Shown piece after piece: positions 1-12,907 of a stretch of DNA of 64,000 nucleotides; the first letter of the stretch is position 1; each line of letters starts with the position of its first letter. The notes beneath the pieces were generated by a model, which had not been told where the DNA came from, made no database searches, and saw only the letters and a program-made list of their open reading frames with translations. A program made the translations under genes and the position numbers. Source of the DNA: Tamarix chinensis (taxonomy: Eukaryota; Streptophyta; Magnoliopsida; Caryophyllales; Tamaricaceae); assembly GCA_030549775.1 (NCBI GenBank), contig CM060175.1:105641422-105705421 (forward strand), written 5' to 3'.

Positions 1-3000
1 AAACAAGATTTATCTCAAAGAACATTTACATACTCTGCGTATGGTTAAAGGTACTCTTATATAATCCCATCTAGATGAATTTAATTCAATTATTATTGAT
101 CTTGAGAATCTAGATGTGAAAATTGATGATGGGGATCAACTATTTTATTGGTTGTCTCTTTACCATCTACCTTTAAACATTTCAAGGAAATTATGTTATA
201 TGGTAATTCTAATATTCTTACCTTTGAGGATGTTAGGTCCAATTTGCTCTTAAAAGAGAAATTTGATCTTGAAGTTCGTTCTGATGATAAAGCGGAATGC
301 TTATCTATTAGAGGTAGATCTAATGACCGTGGTAGTAAAAATAAGAAAAAATTCCGGTCTAAATCTAGAGGACTTAATTCCAATGTGACCTGTTGATATT
401 GCTAGAAATTTGGGCATGAGATTTCTGACTACTATAAATTAAAAAATAAGAAAGATAATGAGGAAAAAGGAAAACCACCAAAAAATTATAGTAATATTGA
501 GGCCGATACAGTTGTTGAAAATGATTATGAGGGTTATGTACTATTGGCTACATTTGATGATAAAAGGATCTGGTTTGAATGGGTTTTAGATTCTGGTTCT
601 ACCTATCATATGTGTCCCAATAGGGATTGGTTCACCACATATGAGAAGGTTGATTATAGTGTTGTCTTAATGGGCAATGATGCCCAGTGCAAGGTTATTG
701 TCATAGGTATTGTGCAGATCAAGGTCCGTGACGGATGTGTTAGGACATGGACCAATATTAGGCATATTCTTGATTTAAAGTGTAATTTGATCTCTTTGGG
801 CACCCTTGAGTCTCTTGGATGTAGGTATTCTCCTGAAGGTGGAGTTTTAGAGATCTCCAAAGGGGCTCTTCTCTTAACAAAGGGCAACGAACATGGTAGT
901 CTCTATATCTTGCAGGGTTCTATAGTTACAGGTTCAGCTGCTGTATCCACATCTATGTCTGATGAAGGCCTCACTCAATTATGGTATATGCGTCTTGGCC
1001 ATATGAGTGAGAAAGGCAAGAATCTTTTGAGCAAGCGTGGTCATCTTGGTAACGGTACGGGAAAGTTAGAGTTTTGTGAGTATTATGTTTTAGGAAAAAA
1101 GATAAAGGTCGGATTCTCTACTACAACACACCGTACTAAGGATATTCTAGATTATATCCATTCTGATTTATGGGGACCATCCAAGGTTCCTTCCCTTGGA
1201 GGTAGGCGCTATATGATGACTCTAATTTATGACTTCTCCCTTAAGGTTTGGGTTTATTTTCTATGCCACAAGAATGAAGCCTTCCCTACTTTCAAGAAGT
1301 GGAAAGCTCTTGTTGAAAACCAAACAGGGGAGAAGGTGAAGAAGCTTAGGACAGATAATGGGTTAGAGTTCATTGAGACATATTTTAATGAGTTATGTTC
1401 AGATCATGGTATTGCTATACATAAGACTCTGGTTGGGAAGCCTTGACAAAATGGAGTTGCAGAACGCATTAATCAGACTCTACTTGAGAGGGTAAGGTGT
1501 ATGCTCTCTAATTCTAGATTGTGGAATAAACGTGAGTTTTGGGCTGAAGTTGTTTCTACAGCCTGTTACATCGTCAATAGATCTCCACATACATCTATTG
1601 ATTTCAAGATTCCAGAGGAAGTTTGGTCAGGTAATCCTGTGATTACTCTATTCATAGAGTTTTTGGATGTCCTGCATATATTCATATTAATCATGGTAAA
1701 TAAGCTCCTAGAGCTGTTAAATGCATTTTCTTAGGCTATGCTTCTAAGTCCAAGGGGTATAGGTTTTGGTGTCTCGACTTTAAAAAAGTTATTCTAAGTT
1801 GTGATGTAACTTTTAATGAGAATGCATTACTATCTTCTGGAAAAAGAATCTACTATTTCCTCACATGATACAGGTGATTAGCAGAGTACTAGCGAGAAGG
1901 TGGAGTTAGAAGTGATGCTCATTAATTCATATCATAGTGCTCCCTCTTCCTCATCCACATAGTCCAGCAGTGATGTTGATGGTGTTGACTATCTAGCTTA
2001 TACCACTAGTCCCATCCAACAGCAACAGGTGGATGGTTATTCTATTGCTCATGATAGGCTAAGGAGAAATATTTGAAGGCCTACTAGATATGCAGATGGA
2101 GATGATGATGGCTTGATTACTTATTCTTTAGCGGTTGCTGAAGAGATTACCAAAGGTGTTGAAATTTCTTCTTATTCTGAGGAAATATCCAGCCTTGATT
2201 TTTCTAAGGGCTAGTTGCCATGAATGAAGAAATTGAGAGTTTGCATAAGAATGGCACTTGGGATTTAGTTGAGTTATCTAAGGGTCGAAGAGCATTGAGT
2301 TGCAAATGGATCTTTAAGTGGAAGGAAGGCATACCTGGGGTTGAAGATGCTAGATGGAAGGAACGCCTCGTTGTTAGAGGTTTCAATCAAAAGGAAGGTA
2401 TTGACTTTAATGAGGTATTCTCACTAGTTGTTCGTCATACCTCCATTCAAGTTCCCCTTGGTTTTGTTGCTCTATTTGATCTTGAGTTAGAGCAGTTAGA
2501 TGTCAAGATATGTTTCCTCCATGGAGAGTTAGAAGAGGAGATTTATATGCATCAACCTAAAGGTTTTGTTGCTCCTGATTAGGGCTGTAAATGAGCTGAG
2601 CCAGTTCGGTATTCGGCTCGGCTCGGCTCGTTAAAAGCTCGGTTCAGCTCGTTCGTTTAATTAAACTAGCCTCAAAGTGAGGCTCGGGCTTGACTCGTTT
2701 ATTAAACGAGCCGAGCTCGAGCTCGAAAAAGCCTGGCTCAGTTCGTTTTTTGGCTTTGGCTCGTGAGCTCGGCTTAGTTCATCTCGTTAAAAGCTCGGTT
2801 CGACTTGTTTGTTTAGTTAAACAAGTTGAGCCCAAACAACATTTTAAGTTAAATGAGCCGAACCCGAGCCTAGGGGTATTCGGCTCGGCTCGGCTCGTTT
2901 ACAACCCTACTCCTAATAAGGAGAATTGTGTCTGTCGGTTGAAGAGATCCTTGTATGGTTTAAAGCAAGCTCCAAGATAGTAATATATGATGTTTGACTC

Positions 3001-4057
3001 TTTTATGATTGGATAAGGCTACACAAGAAGTAAGTTTGATAGTTGTGTTTATTTTAAAGAGTTTGAACATGGCTCCTTTGTTTATCTATTGATTTATGTT
3101 GATGATATGTTGATTGCTTCCAAGGATAAGTCCTTAATCAATATGTTGAAATCACAACTTAACAAGGATTTCCAGATGAAATATCTTGGTGCAGCTAGGA
3201 AGATTCTCGGTATGGAGATTATCAGAGATTGAAAGGTTGGGAAGTTATTTCTGTCATAGCAGAAGTATATTAAGAAGGTGTTAGACAGGTTCGATATGGG
3301 TAATTGTAAACCTGTGTCTACACCTCTAGCTGCTCACTTTAGACTATCATCAAAGCTTTATCCAAAGTCCGAGGAAGAGAAGGAGCTAATGTCTAGCACT
3401 CCCTATTCTAGTGTAGTTAGTAGTTTGATGTATGCTATGGTCTGCACAAGACCTGATCTAGCTTATGATGTGAGTATGGTAAGTCGGTTTATGCACAACC
3501 CTGGTAAGGGTTATTGGAACACAATCGAGTGGATTTTGCATTATTTGAAGGATTCCTCTGATATTGGTATGGTGTTCGATAGGAGTAGAGCACAAACCAC
3601 TAATATTGTTGGTTTCGTTGATTCTGATTATGCTGCTGACTTGGATAAATGTAGGTCTATTTCCGGTTATATCTTCACACTATCTTTCGGTGCTATTAGT
3701 TGGAAAGAATCGCTACAATCTATTGCTGCCTTGTCTATAGAAGCAGAATATGTTGCAGCTACTGAAGGTGTAACAGAGGCCATTTGGTTGTGAGGTCTCA
3801 TTCTCAAGCTTGGTGTTGCATAAGGTACTACTGTTGTGTTCTCAGATAGTCAAAGTGCTATTTGTTTGACCAAGAACGATGCTTGTCATTCGAAGACCAA
3901 ACACATTGATATTAGGTTCCATTTTATCTGAGAGATTATTGTTGTAGGAGATGTTGTGGTGAAGAAAGTTCAAGCGTCAGATAATCCTGCAGACATGCTT
4001 ACGAAGCCACTACCTACTGCTAGGTTCGAGCATTGCTTATACTTAGTTCGTACTTGA
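1..4057 (+). pseudogene. Decayed Ty1/copia gag-pol polyprotein (5' end outside window)
   Basis: This is a copia-type polyprotein read in order: gag C-terminus with a damaged zinc knuckle (about 385-440), aspartic protease with the DSGS active-site motif (about 590-615), integrase (about 960-1730), reverse transcriptase with YVDDM (about 3095) and RNase H with EAEY (about 3740), ending at a TGA at 4055-4057. The longest open pieces are 544-1446, 1501-1734, 2220-2579 and 3278-3793; stops and frameshifts separate them. A hAT MITE splits the reverse transcriptase at 2580. Known family order (PR-IN-RT-RH) identifies copia; the RT/RNase H style resembles the Tork group, which is inference. The element cannot make a protein as it stands. 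Confidence 0.93.
2580..2909. mobile_element. hAT-type MITE, GAGC/GGCTCG subterminal-repeat type
   Basis: This 330-bp non-coding element begins TAGGGCTGTAAATGAG and ends with an inverted version of that terminus (CTCGTTTACAACCCTA). The interior is packed with GGCTCG/CGAGCC units in both orientations. An 8-bp target duplication flanks it: CTCCTGAT at 2572-2579 and CTCCTAAT at 2910-2917 (7 of 8). The copia reverse transcriptase reading resumes directly after it, so it inserted into that element. Eight-bp duplications and short TIRs are hallmarks of the hAT superfamily. An open frame across it is incidental to the repeat. Confidence 0.88.
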
Positions 4058-4124
4058 AGCATATGATTACCTTTCGAGGATCATCATGATGATGAGTATT
4101 GTGGATTTGAGCGAAGGTGGAGAT

Positions 4125-4671
4125 TGTTGGGTTTGTGCCTCAAATCTTACGGTTATGGAATTCTTTAATGTGAAGTTGAAGTAACTGAAGACTTTACTAC
4201 TAAATTAATTGGTAGTATTAATTGACATCAATGGAGAGTTGCAGATTTTACTCTCCATCAATTAGCAGTTTTTTAAGGTTTTCTTTTGAAGACTATATAT
4301 ATGTAGTCTCTAGCCCTTTCTCAAAACATGACGCACAAAATCCATCATAATTCCACACACATTTTATTTACTACTCCCTTTGAGAGTTAAAATAATTGAG
4401 AGTGGTAGATCTCTACAATCCTCTATTCAATTGAGGATTTCTTGTATTCTTTCGCTACATAGTATAATTATCCTTACTTGTCGTCATCCGTGGACATAGC
4501 CCACATTTTGTGAACCACATAAAATTGTGATTTCTTTTATTTTTCGTATTATTTCTGTTTATTGTTTAAATTAAATTGATCCTACACTTCTCTCATTGAA
4601 TTGATTGCGAATTCCCTTCCGCACATCGCCTCTATTTTTTCCCTTACAACTCCTAGTCTCCTTCATCAACA
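4125..4671 (+). repeat. 3' LTR of the decayed copia element
   Basis: The LTR begins TGTTGGG right after a purine-rich tract (GAAGGTGGAGAT) that fits a polypurine primer, and ends CATCAACA, giving a TGTTG...CAACA inverted terminal repeat. A TATA-like tract (ACTATATATATG) lies at about 4292-4303. The partner 5' LTR and the target duplication would lie left of the window, so the boundaries rest on termini alone. Confidence 0.8.
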
Positions 4672-5527
4672 ATTAATATGCAAGCAGTTAGGGCATCTAT
4701 GTTGAGAGACGTTTTTATTATCAAGCGCACCAAAACATCCCAGCAACCCACACAAATGCAGAAAACAGAAACGACACGCATGAAAGTGAAACGAGAGAAG
4801 GGGTAAATAAAAATAAATAATAACACAATGAAAAATAATGTAGCTTCTTGGCTAGCAATGTAACACCTCCTTTCGAAGCAATAAGCTACTGCGGAATTGA
4901 GATACTCAAGGTTGGACCTGTACTTGTTTCATCCGCAGCACTCAACGTTGGACGGATACTTGTTTCAGGGCACTCGATGCTGGATCGATCGATACCTGTT
5001 TCGATCCTCGGCAGGCTACTTTTTGGTCCTGATGCTGGGACATACTTCTTCAATACGGCGACGAGAATTGTCCAATTAGCATTAATCGGAACGCAACTAC
5101 ACATGACACAAACAACAATGGCCACCCACAATGATTTATGGGACACCATAGTGTACACACCTGTCATGAATGCCACCAAAGTTCCGCAAAGGGATTGATG
5201 GAGTACAGCTACATTTCGGTCGATCAAAAGTAGAGCCTGCCCGGAGTCCGAAACCATGGACCATATGAGGGAGTAGATGACAATCATGGAACAACACATT
5301 GCATATGTATCTGCTAAAATGAACACTATAAAAGATGCCTTTCGTCCTAGGAGGACATCTCCATTATTTTCGTCAAAGCCACCCGGGACTGTGAACGCTG
5401 CAGCAAATGTGATGGTTGCTACGAGGGCGGCTACGACAGAGAGTGTGTTTTGCACCTCTGTTAAATTTGACCCTAGCAGTATATATATCGTCGCTTGTTT
5501 TACTTTCTTGTACAAATTTTCCTAGAC

Positions 5528-5548
5528 AGAGAGAGAGAGAGAGAGAGA
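5528..5548. repeat. (GA)n microsatellite in gene A intron 3
   Basis: A short run of GA dinucleotides sits directly next to the exon 4 acceptor of gene A. On the coding (minus) strand it forms part of the pyrimidine tract before the AG. Confidence 0.8.
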
Positions 5549-6361
5549 TCAATTGCAATTGTTATATTTATACGCGAGCACGAGTTACTAGGGAAGCAAG
5601 AGTTTTTATAGTAATTTAACCCAAGATGTCAGCTTAGACTATATACATATATATATAACAAAACTCCTTTTTTTTTCTTTTTTCTAGATCATATAAAATA
5701 AAACCCAAGATGTCAGCAACTTACCCATTCCTTAGATTCCTTGGACCTCTCCCAGAGCATAGTTGCGGCTGTTTTCTCTTGTCTGCTTTTGATATTCATC
5801 AAATCGATGTGTTCCATTTCCAGTAGAGCTTCGCCAGAAGACTGTCACCCTCATCTATTTCTTTTATTAATGGCGTTCTTCCTTGTGCATCAGTCTTATT
5901 CTTGAGCTTTTCGATTTCTCGAAGGTGTAGCAATGATCGATATTCTTCAAGATCCTGTAGTCTAACGTTGTGCAGGACCGTAGATTGGCCCTCACAACGG
6001 GCAGCAGATTGAGGACAAATATCACAAATAGCACGGATCGCGGACAACTTACCCTTACGGCATGCTTTAATCAAAAGGTGCTCCTCCCGGCCCTCGTCTT
6101 GGATGTCGATAGCAGACGGGTAGGTCTCAAGTATCAAGCACATAATGTCCACAGCGTCTTTATCCATTAAGTATTCGATGATTATCCTACCAGAAGTATC
6201 CTTAAATTCTATAAGTTTTGGATGCTGAGTAATCAATTTTCTAGTTTTATAATCTGAGGGGCGGAAAAAAAAAGAAAAAAAAGGAGAAAAAAAAAAATTA
6301 AATAAGTGCAAGCGTAATTGTGTGTATATATATTTGCTGAAAAAGTATTAATACTAGCTAT

Positions 6362-6516
6362 TATTGGAATCTTGGAAGAAATTAGAACAGAGAAGTAGAA
6401 AGATTAAAAGAATATTTCTTATATTTCTGTGTCGAACTGAATGAATACATGGGTATTTATAGTAAGGCCCAACTAACTGCTAATAGCAAAACTTGACTTA
6501 TTTTCTTATTTCAATA
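6362..6516 (-). repeat. 3' LTR of the intronic copia element
   Basis: 155 bp, TATTGGAATC...TTTCAATA on the plus strand. The adjoining polypurine tract reads CTCTCCCTTAAG on the plus strand at 6517-6528. Confidence 0.93.
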
Positions 6517-6523
6517 CTCTCCC

Positions 6524-9500
6524 TTAAGTCAAGTACTTAAGAGACACAATACTAATTCTCTTTCTCAAATCTTCAAACCTCTCAGTTCTTAATGCTTTAG
6601 TAAAAATATCTGCAAGTTGCATTTCAGTCTTGCAATAAATCACCTCAAGCTTTTGCTTGTTCACCAAATCTCTAAGAAAATGGAACCTCACTTCGATATG
6701 CTTGCTTCTTCCATGGCTCACCGGATTCTTGGATAAGCCGATTGCTGAAACATTGTCAATGTATAGCTTCACTAGTGTCTTCACTGCAATCTTCATCTCT
6801 TTCAAAAGTTCTTCAAGCCAAACACTTTGACATGCTGCATAAGAACCAGAAATATATTCTGCTTCACAACTGGACAATGCTATCACTGGCTGTTTTTTGG
6901 AACACCATGAGATGGGAGCATTGTTCAAAAGGAAAAGATACCCAAAGGTACTCTTTCTCTCCACTAGATCACCACCATAATCTGAGTCTGCATAGCCTAT
7001 CAGTTCAAGTTCTGACTTGGCTTTCCCTGTTGGAAATAGAACTCCATGATCTACAGTACCCTGTAAGTACCTCAGTACTCTCTTTGCAACCATCAAGTGT
7101 GACTTCTTAGGATTACACATAAACCTACTTATGAGTCCAACCCCAAACGAAAGATCTGGTCTACTATTGCATAGGAATCTCAGTGACCCCACGATTTGTT
7201 TAAATACAGTTTCATCAACTGCCTCACCATTTTCATCCTTGGTCAGTTTTATATTCATCTCAATTGGACTTGTCACTGAATTACAAGAAACCATATTAAA
7301 TCTCTTCAGTATGTCTCTGACATATTTTTTCTGATGCATAACTAACCCCTCGGTAGTATAAGCGAACTCCATACCAAGAAAGTAACTTAACTTTCCTAGA
7401 TCTGTCATCTCAAACTCAGCTTCCATTAGCTTCTTGAATTTGTCAATTTCCCTCAGATTGGATCCAGTGACTAGTAGGTCATCAACATAAAGGCATATTA
7501 TTAGCAATTCACCTTTTTCACACTCCTTGACATACACACCATGTTCAACTGTGCATTTAGTAAAATTCAGCTGGAATAGAAATGAATCAATTTTCCTATT
7601 CCAAGCCCTAGGTGCTTGGTTTAACCCATACAATGCCTTTCTTAGTTTGTAAACTAGATGCTCCTTGCCCTTTACAACAAACCTAGGAGGTTGTTGAACA
7701 TACACCTCTTTGTCTAAGGGACCATGTAAGAAAGCTGATTTGACGTCTAGCTGAAATAGTTGCCAATTCCTTACACACGCAACTGCTACAACTAGTCTAA
7801 TGGTCTCAGTCCGAGCCACTGGAGCAAACACTTCTGAGTAATCCAGTCCTTGCCGTTGTAGAAACCCTTTTGCAACTAATCTAGCTTTGTATTTAGATAT
7901 AGATCCATCAGGGTTGAGTTTTTGCTTGAAGACCCATTTTACTCCAATTTGATGTTTGCCACTTGGGAGCTCAACCAAGATCTAGGTTTTGTTCTTCTCA
8001 ATAGACTTTATCTCTTCAGCCATAGCATCTTTCCATACTGAAAGTTTCAGGGCCTTAGACTCATCTATTGGTTCTGCTCCAGCCATCAATGCTAAGTATA
8101 AGTCACCTTCATCAGTTACTTGGTTATCTGGATGCACTTCATAATCACGAAGCCTTGAGGGCATAGATCTGACCCTCTGAGATCTATGAAGTGTGTCATC
8201 TTCATTGACTTCTTCAGCTCTAATTTCATTCATATCAACATTATCATTTATCACAGCATCATTTGTCAAGGAAGCATCAAGCCTTTTTAGACTTGTTCTC
8301 TTATCCTTCCAATCCCAATATTCAGACTCCAATACAATGACATATCTGCTGATTAAAACTTTGTCCTTCGATGGATCATAAAGTTTATAGGCACCAGTAG
8401 GATGATAGCCAATAAACACCATTGGCTCACTTTTATCTTGAAGCTTTGTTCTCCTTTGATCAGGTACATGTTTGAAAGCTAACAAGCCAAATATCTTGAA
8501 GTGACTCACCACTGGTCTTTTACCAGTCCAAGCTTCCAATGGTACCTTGCCTTCAAGTTTCTTAGTTGGACTTCTATTCAGAATGTAAACTGAGGTAGAT
8601 ACTGCCTCTCCCCAGAACTTCTGTGGCAAAGCCTTTCCTTTGATCATGCTTCTTGCCATATTCATAATTGTCCTATTCCTTCTTTCTGCCAACCCATTGT
8701 GTTGAGGGGTATAGGGTGATGTAACTTCATGCTTGATGCCATACTTCTCACAGTATGACTTAAACTCATTGGAGGTCTACTCACCTCCTCCACCAGTTCT
8801 AAGTATTTTCAGTTGTTTTCCACTTTCCCTCTCTACCGATGCTTTGAATTTCAGAAATGTGTTGAAGGCTTCACTTTTCAGTTTAATCACATATAGCCAA
8901 ATCATTCTACTGAATTCATCCACAAAGGTAATGAAATACTTATTCCCAGCTATAGAGGGTGTTTCAAAAGAACCACATATATCTGAGTGCACCACTTCTA
9001 AAACAATACTAGACCTCATGCTCATTTCAGACTGAAAAGGGTTTCTAGGTTGCTTGCCAATCAAGCAAATTTCACATAACTTGTCTGGTAAGGTTGTAAC
9101 AGGGATACCAGCAACCATATATTTCAGTCCTAATTGATGTAGACTTTTAAAGTTCAAGTGACCATACCTTGAGTGCCATAACCAGCTCTTGTCTTCAGAA
9201 TTCATAGCATCAAGGCATCGGACTTCAGCTGCTTTGATGTTTACTTGAAATGTCCTATTTTTAGTTAACTTGCTCCTCAGAATTAGCTTCTTGTTAGCAC
9301 CATATAGCTCGAAGAAATCATTCGTCATCACTACAGAGAAACCCTTCTAAATCAGTTGCCCAATGCTAAGCAAATTACACTTCATTTCTGGCACATATAG
9401 TACATTGGAGATCATTGCTTTTGTTCCATTCTGCCTGTGAATGATCACATTACCAACTCCCTCCACCTTCAATGCCCTGTCATCAGCAAACCTCACTTTG

Positions 9501-10594
9501 TTGGATTTTGAGGAGTCAAAGTCCACAAGCCATTCTTTGTGACTTGTCATGTGATTTGAGCATCCTGAATCAAGATACCATGTTTCTGAATGTTGCTTGT
9601 CTGCAGACGTAGTAACCATTAGACTTAGAGGCTCATAATCATATTCCACTTGAGCATTGTAGGCTTCTTTTTCATGTTGTGTTTTTCTCTTTCCCTTCTC
9701 AGCATGGCATTCATAAGAGTAATGCCCTAATTTGTGACAATTGAAGCATTCAATATGCCTCTTGTCATAGTTTTTCTGGAACTGATTTTGATACTTTCTT
9801 GGTCCTCCTCTTCTATCAGAAGATTCAGGCCTATCATTGTCATGTTTGCCTCTATCTTGGTTATGTGCCCATCCTTCCTTGTGATTACAATGTTTTCCCT
9901 TCCACCTTTTTCCTTTCTTCTTATCATCATCTCTAAAATGACTAGCTTTAAGGGCTTGCTCAGAATTCTTCACAGGGTTTCTAACCACAAGTCTCATTTC
10001 ATGAGCTTTTAGTGAACTTTGAAGCTCTTCGATTTTCATTTTTGAAGTATCTTTAGATTCTTCTATTGCTACAACAATATGATCAAACTTTGGAGGCAAA
10101 GATAGCAAAATCTTCTCTACAATCATGGGTTCTGACATTTTCTCACCACAACCCTTCATCTGGTTGGTAATTGTGAGAATCTTGGTGAAATATTCACCGA
10201 CTTTGTCACCATCATCCATTTGTAACAATTCATATTGTTTTTTAAGGGATTGAAGTTTTACCTTCTTTATCTTGTCTCCACTAGAGTGACTTCGAACCAA
10301 GATATCCCAGGCTTCTTTAGTAGTGGTTGCATTCTGAATCTTTTCAAAATGTATGTCATCAACGCACTGATGAAGCAAGAACAACGCCTTATTATCCTTT
10401 TTCTTTGCCTCCTTGTGCTGGGTTATTTGCGCACCTGAAGCTCCTTCCTCCAGTCCCGGATAGCCATTCTCCACTATCTCATTCACTTCTTGGAAGTTGA
10501 AAAGGACTCGCATCTGAAAATGCCATCTATCCCAGTTTTTCTCTGTGAGAATAGGAAGATTCATGGAGGGAAGGTTGTTTCCATTTCCTACCAT
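6524..10594 (-). pseudogene. Copia gag-pol polyprotein with three in-frame TAG stops
   Basis: One reading frame of 1,357 codons runs the whole length with no frameshift, interrupted only by TAG at 9347-9349, 8777-8779 and 7982-7984. From the ATG at 10594 the order is: gag (UBN2-type) with a CCHC knuckle CFNCHKLGHYSYEC (about aa 283-296), protease motif LDSG (about aa 338), GAG-pre-integrase and integrase core, reverse transcriptase with YVDDL (about 7480), and RNase H with CEAEY (about 6870). The stop at 7982 sits where relatives have Trp, consistent with G-to-A change. It cannot make the full polyprotein without readthrough, so it was scored as a recently inactivated copy. Confidence 0.94.
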
Positions 10595-10924
10595 CGTTGT
10601 TTAATTTTCCAAGAAGATTCACAATCATGATGATTATCAAGAACCCAGAACTTGAAGCAGAAATACAATTTCTGCAACCAAATCTCTCCAAGCAACTTCT
10701 CAATCAATCTCCCAATCTTGCACGCAGCTTTTGATTGTGGAGCGAATCAAACACACATTTTCACAAATTTTCTTCTCTCGATTCCAACATAGCAACAATA
10801 GTTTGGATTGCTTCCAAACCCCGATGAAAATCCACATGCAATGAATCGAAGAATCAAGTTGCACGCAGCAAACGTGATTTCCTGACACGACTCAATCGTC
10901 AATTGCAGGTCCTGGATAGAACAT

Positions 10925-10936
10925 GCTCTGATACCA
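10925..10936 (-). other. Primer-binding site (initiator tRNA-Met type)
   Basis: TGGTATCAGAGC on the minus strand lies three bases inside the 5' LTR. It is complementary to the 3' end of plant initiator tRNA-Met, the usual copia primer. Confidence 0.9.
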
Positions 10937-10939
10937 GTT

Positions 10940-11094
10940 TATTGGAATCTTGGAAGAAATTAGAACAGAGAAGTAGAGAGATTAAAAGAATATTTCTTAT
11001 ATTTCTGTGTCGAACTGAATGAATACATGGGTATTTATAGTAAGGTCCAACTAATTGTTAATAGCAAAACTTGACTTATTCTCTTATTTCAATA
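10940..11094 (-). repeat. 5' LTR of the intronic copia element
   Basis: 155 bp, same length as its partner, with five single-base differences. The duplicated target GCTAT follows at 11095-11099. Confidence 0.93.
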
Positions 11095-11099
11095 GCTAT

Positions 11100-11400
11100 T
11101 AGTTTCAATAATAAATTATTAGGCGAATCAGATATACCTAATTTTAGACTTATATATATATAAATTATTTTTTAAATATAATTATAGTATACTTTAATAT
11201 ATATTTATAAAAATATATTAAATATATATAAAAGTGTATTAAAATATACCATAATTATATTAAATATACAGGTGATACATCTTATATATTCTACCTGTAC
11301 GTTTAATAAAATTATAATATACGTTTAATATATATTTTATATATATTTAATATAATTTTATAAATATATAGACCATAATATATAGACCTGCTTCCCGCAA
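11100..11400. other. AT-rich remainder of gene A intron 2
   Basis: This is AT-rich intron sequence with runs of TATATA and several near-repeats of TTTAATATATATTT in both orientations (about 11150-11370), which could fold back on themselves. No coding potential is seen. Confidence 0.6.
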
Positions 11401-12907
11401 TATGTTCTCTCCTAGCTCTTACCGGGGCTCTCTCAAGAATTGTAGAAAAGTCTCCAGATACAGGGTCATAAAGTCACTTTTGACCTCCGACGGTAATAAG
11501 CGCTCGGTGACTTCTTTGAAACTATCTTGCGACATAACTGGAGTAATCGGTGGTTCCTCATATACATCCGCCAAATCGGAAAGAAAAGCAAGGTCCGATA
11601 ACAGTAAAGACGCAGCCACTTTCTTGTGTCCATAATATGAAGCCATGTGCAATGGTGTAGTTCCATCTGCCATGTGGGTTTGCCTCCATGGGGGATGGAT
11701 CGTGGACAAAGGACTTGCAGCAACAGGCACATCTTCTTCTATTTGATCAAACCATCTCATGGAAGAATTAGAGCGAGCTGCCGCTTCCCTTTCCCCCTGG
11801 ACTTGGCGCCTATAGCATTCATTGAATGCAGCAACCAGGCGATTTGCAATCTCAAGACGGCCAAATCTTGCGGCCATATGAAGAAGGATCCCACCATCTT
11901 CCCCCAGCACCGTGTAGGAAATTGAGGTATCGATACTGAGAATCGTATTAATTATCTCTACCCACTTGTGCTCTACTGCACGGCGGAGGATAATTATTCT
12001 GCCGACAGAATCCAGTCGACGTTTGATGATTTCTGGGTGTTGTTGTAACAGGCGTACCGCACTTCTTTCTGTAAGAATTCATTCATTATTTTTTACAAAA
12101 ATAAATAAATAAACGGTCCACTGAAAAAAGTAAAAAGTTGTTCAGAGTTACTTATATATAGAATATATATATATATATATAAATAATTACTTAAGTAGCT
12201 TCAAAAGCAAACAAGAGGTAAGTCAAAATAATAAGTTAATAAGGAGTTATTTACATTTGCCCCGCACATACAAGAGCTGAAACTTGAAAATAATGATATA
12301 TGCAATACTAACCAGAGCAATTTCCGGCTAGTTCCACAATACGATTTGGATCAACAAAATCACTGATGCTATACTCAACACCTGACGTCAAAATTGCCTC
12401 CGCAGTTCGTTTGAAGCCAAAAGAAGCAGATTTGTCAAGCAGCGAACCAGCATCAAGACAGCGAAGAACATCAGGGTCTGCTGATATTAAAAATGCAGCC
12501 ACTTCATCATGCCCGTTCTCTAAAGCCAAATCTACTGGTAATTTATCCCAATAATTTTTTTCTCGCCATGGCGGACAAGATCGATCCTCCCCATCATGAG
12601 ATGATCGGCAGTATGCATCTAGTAAGAGTTTAGCAATGGCGGGGAAGCCATAATGAGCAGCATCATGAACAGGACTGTGCCCGTACGAGTCGGTTTGGCA
12701 TATAAGTTGGCGTACCACTTGGATAGGCAATCTATTGAGAGCTTCTTCAATGAGAGTCTGACTTCCATTAGCAGTTAAAATATGAAGCATATTCAAATTG
12801 TCTTCGTTTTTTTTACCGAGGAAGAACTCGTGGCTACGAGTGTCACAAAGCTTTATGAAGTTCTCCACATCACCTCGTTCGACGGTGCGCAGGAGCTCAG
12901 GGTCCAT

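Larger units (their letters stand above)
6362..11094 (-). mobile_element. Complete Ty1/copia retrotransposon in intron 2 of gene A
   Basis: Two 155-bp LTRs (6362-6516 and 10940-11094) bound 4.7 kb. The 5-bp duplication GCTAT flanks both sides (6357-6361 and 11095-11099). On the minus strand the 5' LTR is followed by a primer site TGGTATCAGAGC, complementary to the initiator tRNA-Met 3' end, and the 3' LTR is preceded by the purine tract CTTAAGGGAGAG. The LTRs differ by five transitions, about 3%, indicating a fairly young insertion. It lies on the same strand as the host gene. Confidence 0.96.
4886..12907 (-). pseudogene. ACD6-like ankyrin-repeat/PGG-domain gene A, frame-broken and split by a copia insertion
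   Basis: Four exons are visible by comparison with the intact paralogue at 48119-51087: 12907-12313 (ATG, MDPELL start), 12068-11423, 6253-5725 and 5521-4886, all with GT-AG borders. Exons 1-3 encode ankyrin repeats; exon 4 encodes the PGG domain (FTVPGG) and about four membrane segments. Proteins of this family (Arabidopsis ACD6 type) are membrane-bound ankyrin proteins linked to immunity. Two lesions break it. The exon 2 donor leaves two bases where the paralogue leaves one, so joining to exon 3 gives an almost immediate stop. Near 5833 one G is missing relative to the paralogue. The second intron carries a 4.7-kb copia element. A truncated ankyrin-only protein is possible; a full-length product is not. 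Confidence 0.85.

Noticed and set aside
2690..2980. 96-codon open frame spanning the MITE at 2580-2909
   Set aside because: Most of it is the translated GGCTCG repeat; only the last residues belong to the copia reverse transcriptase.
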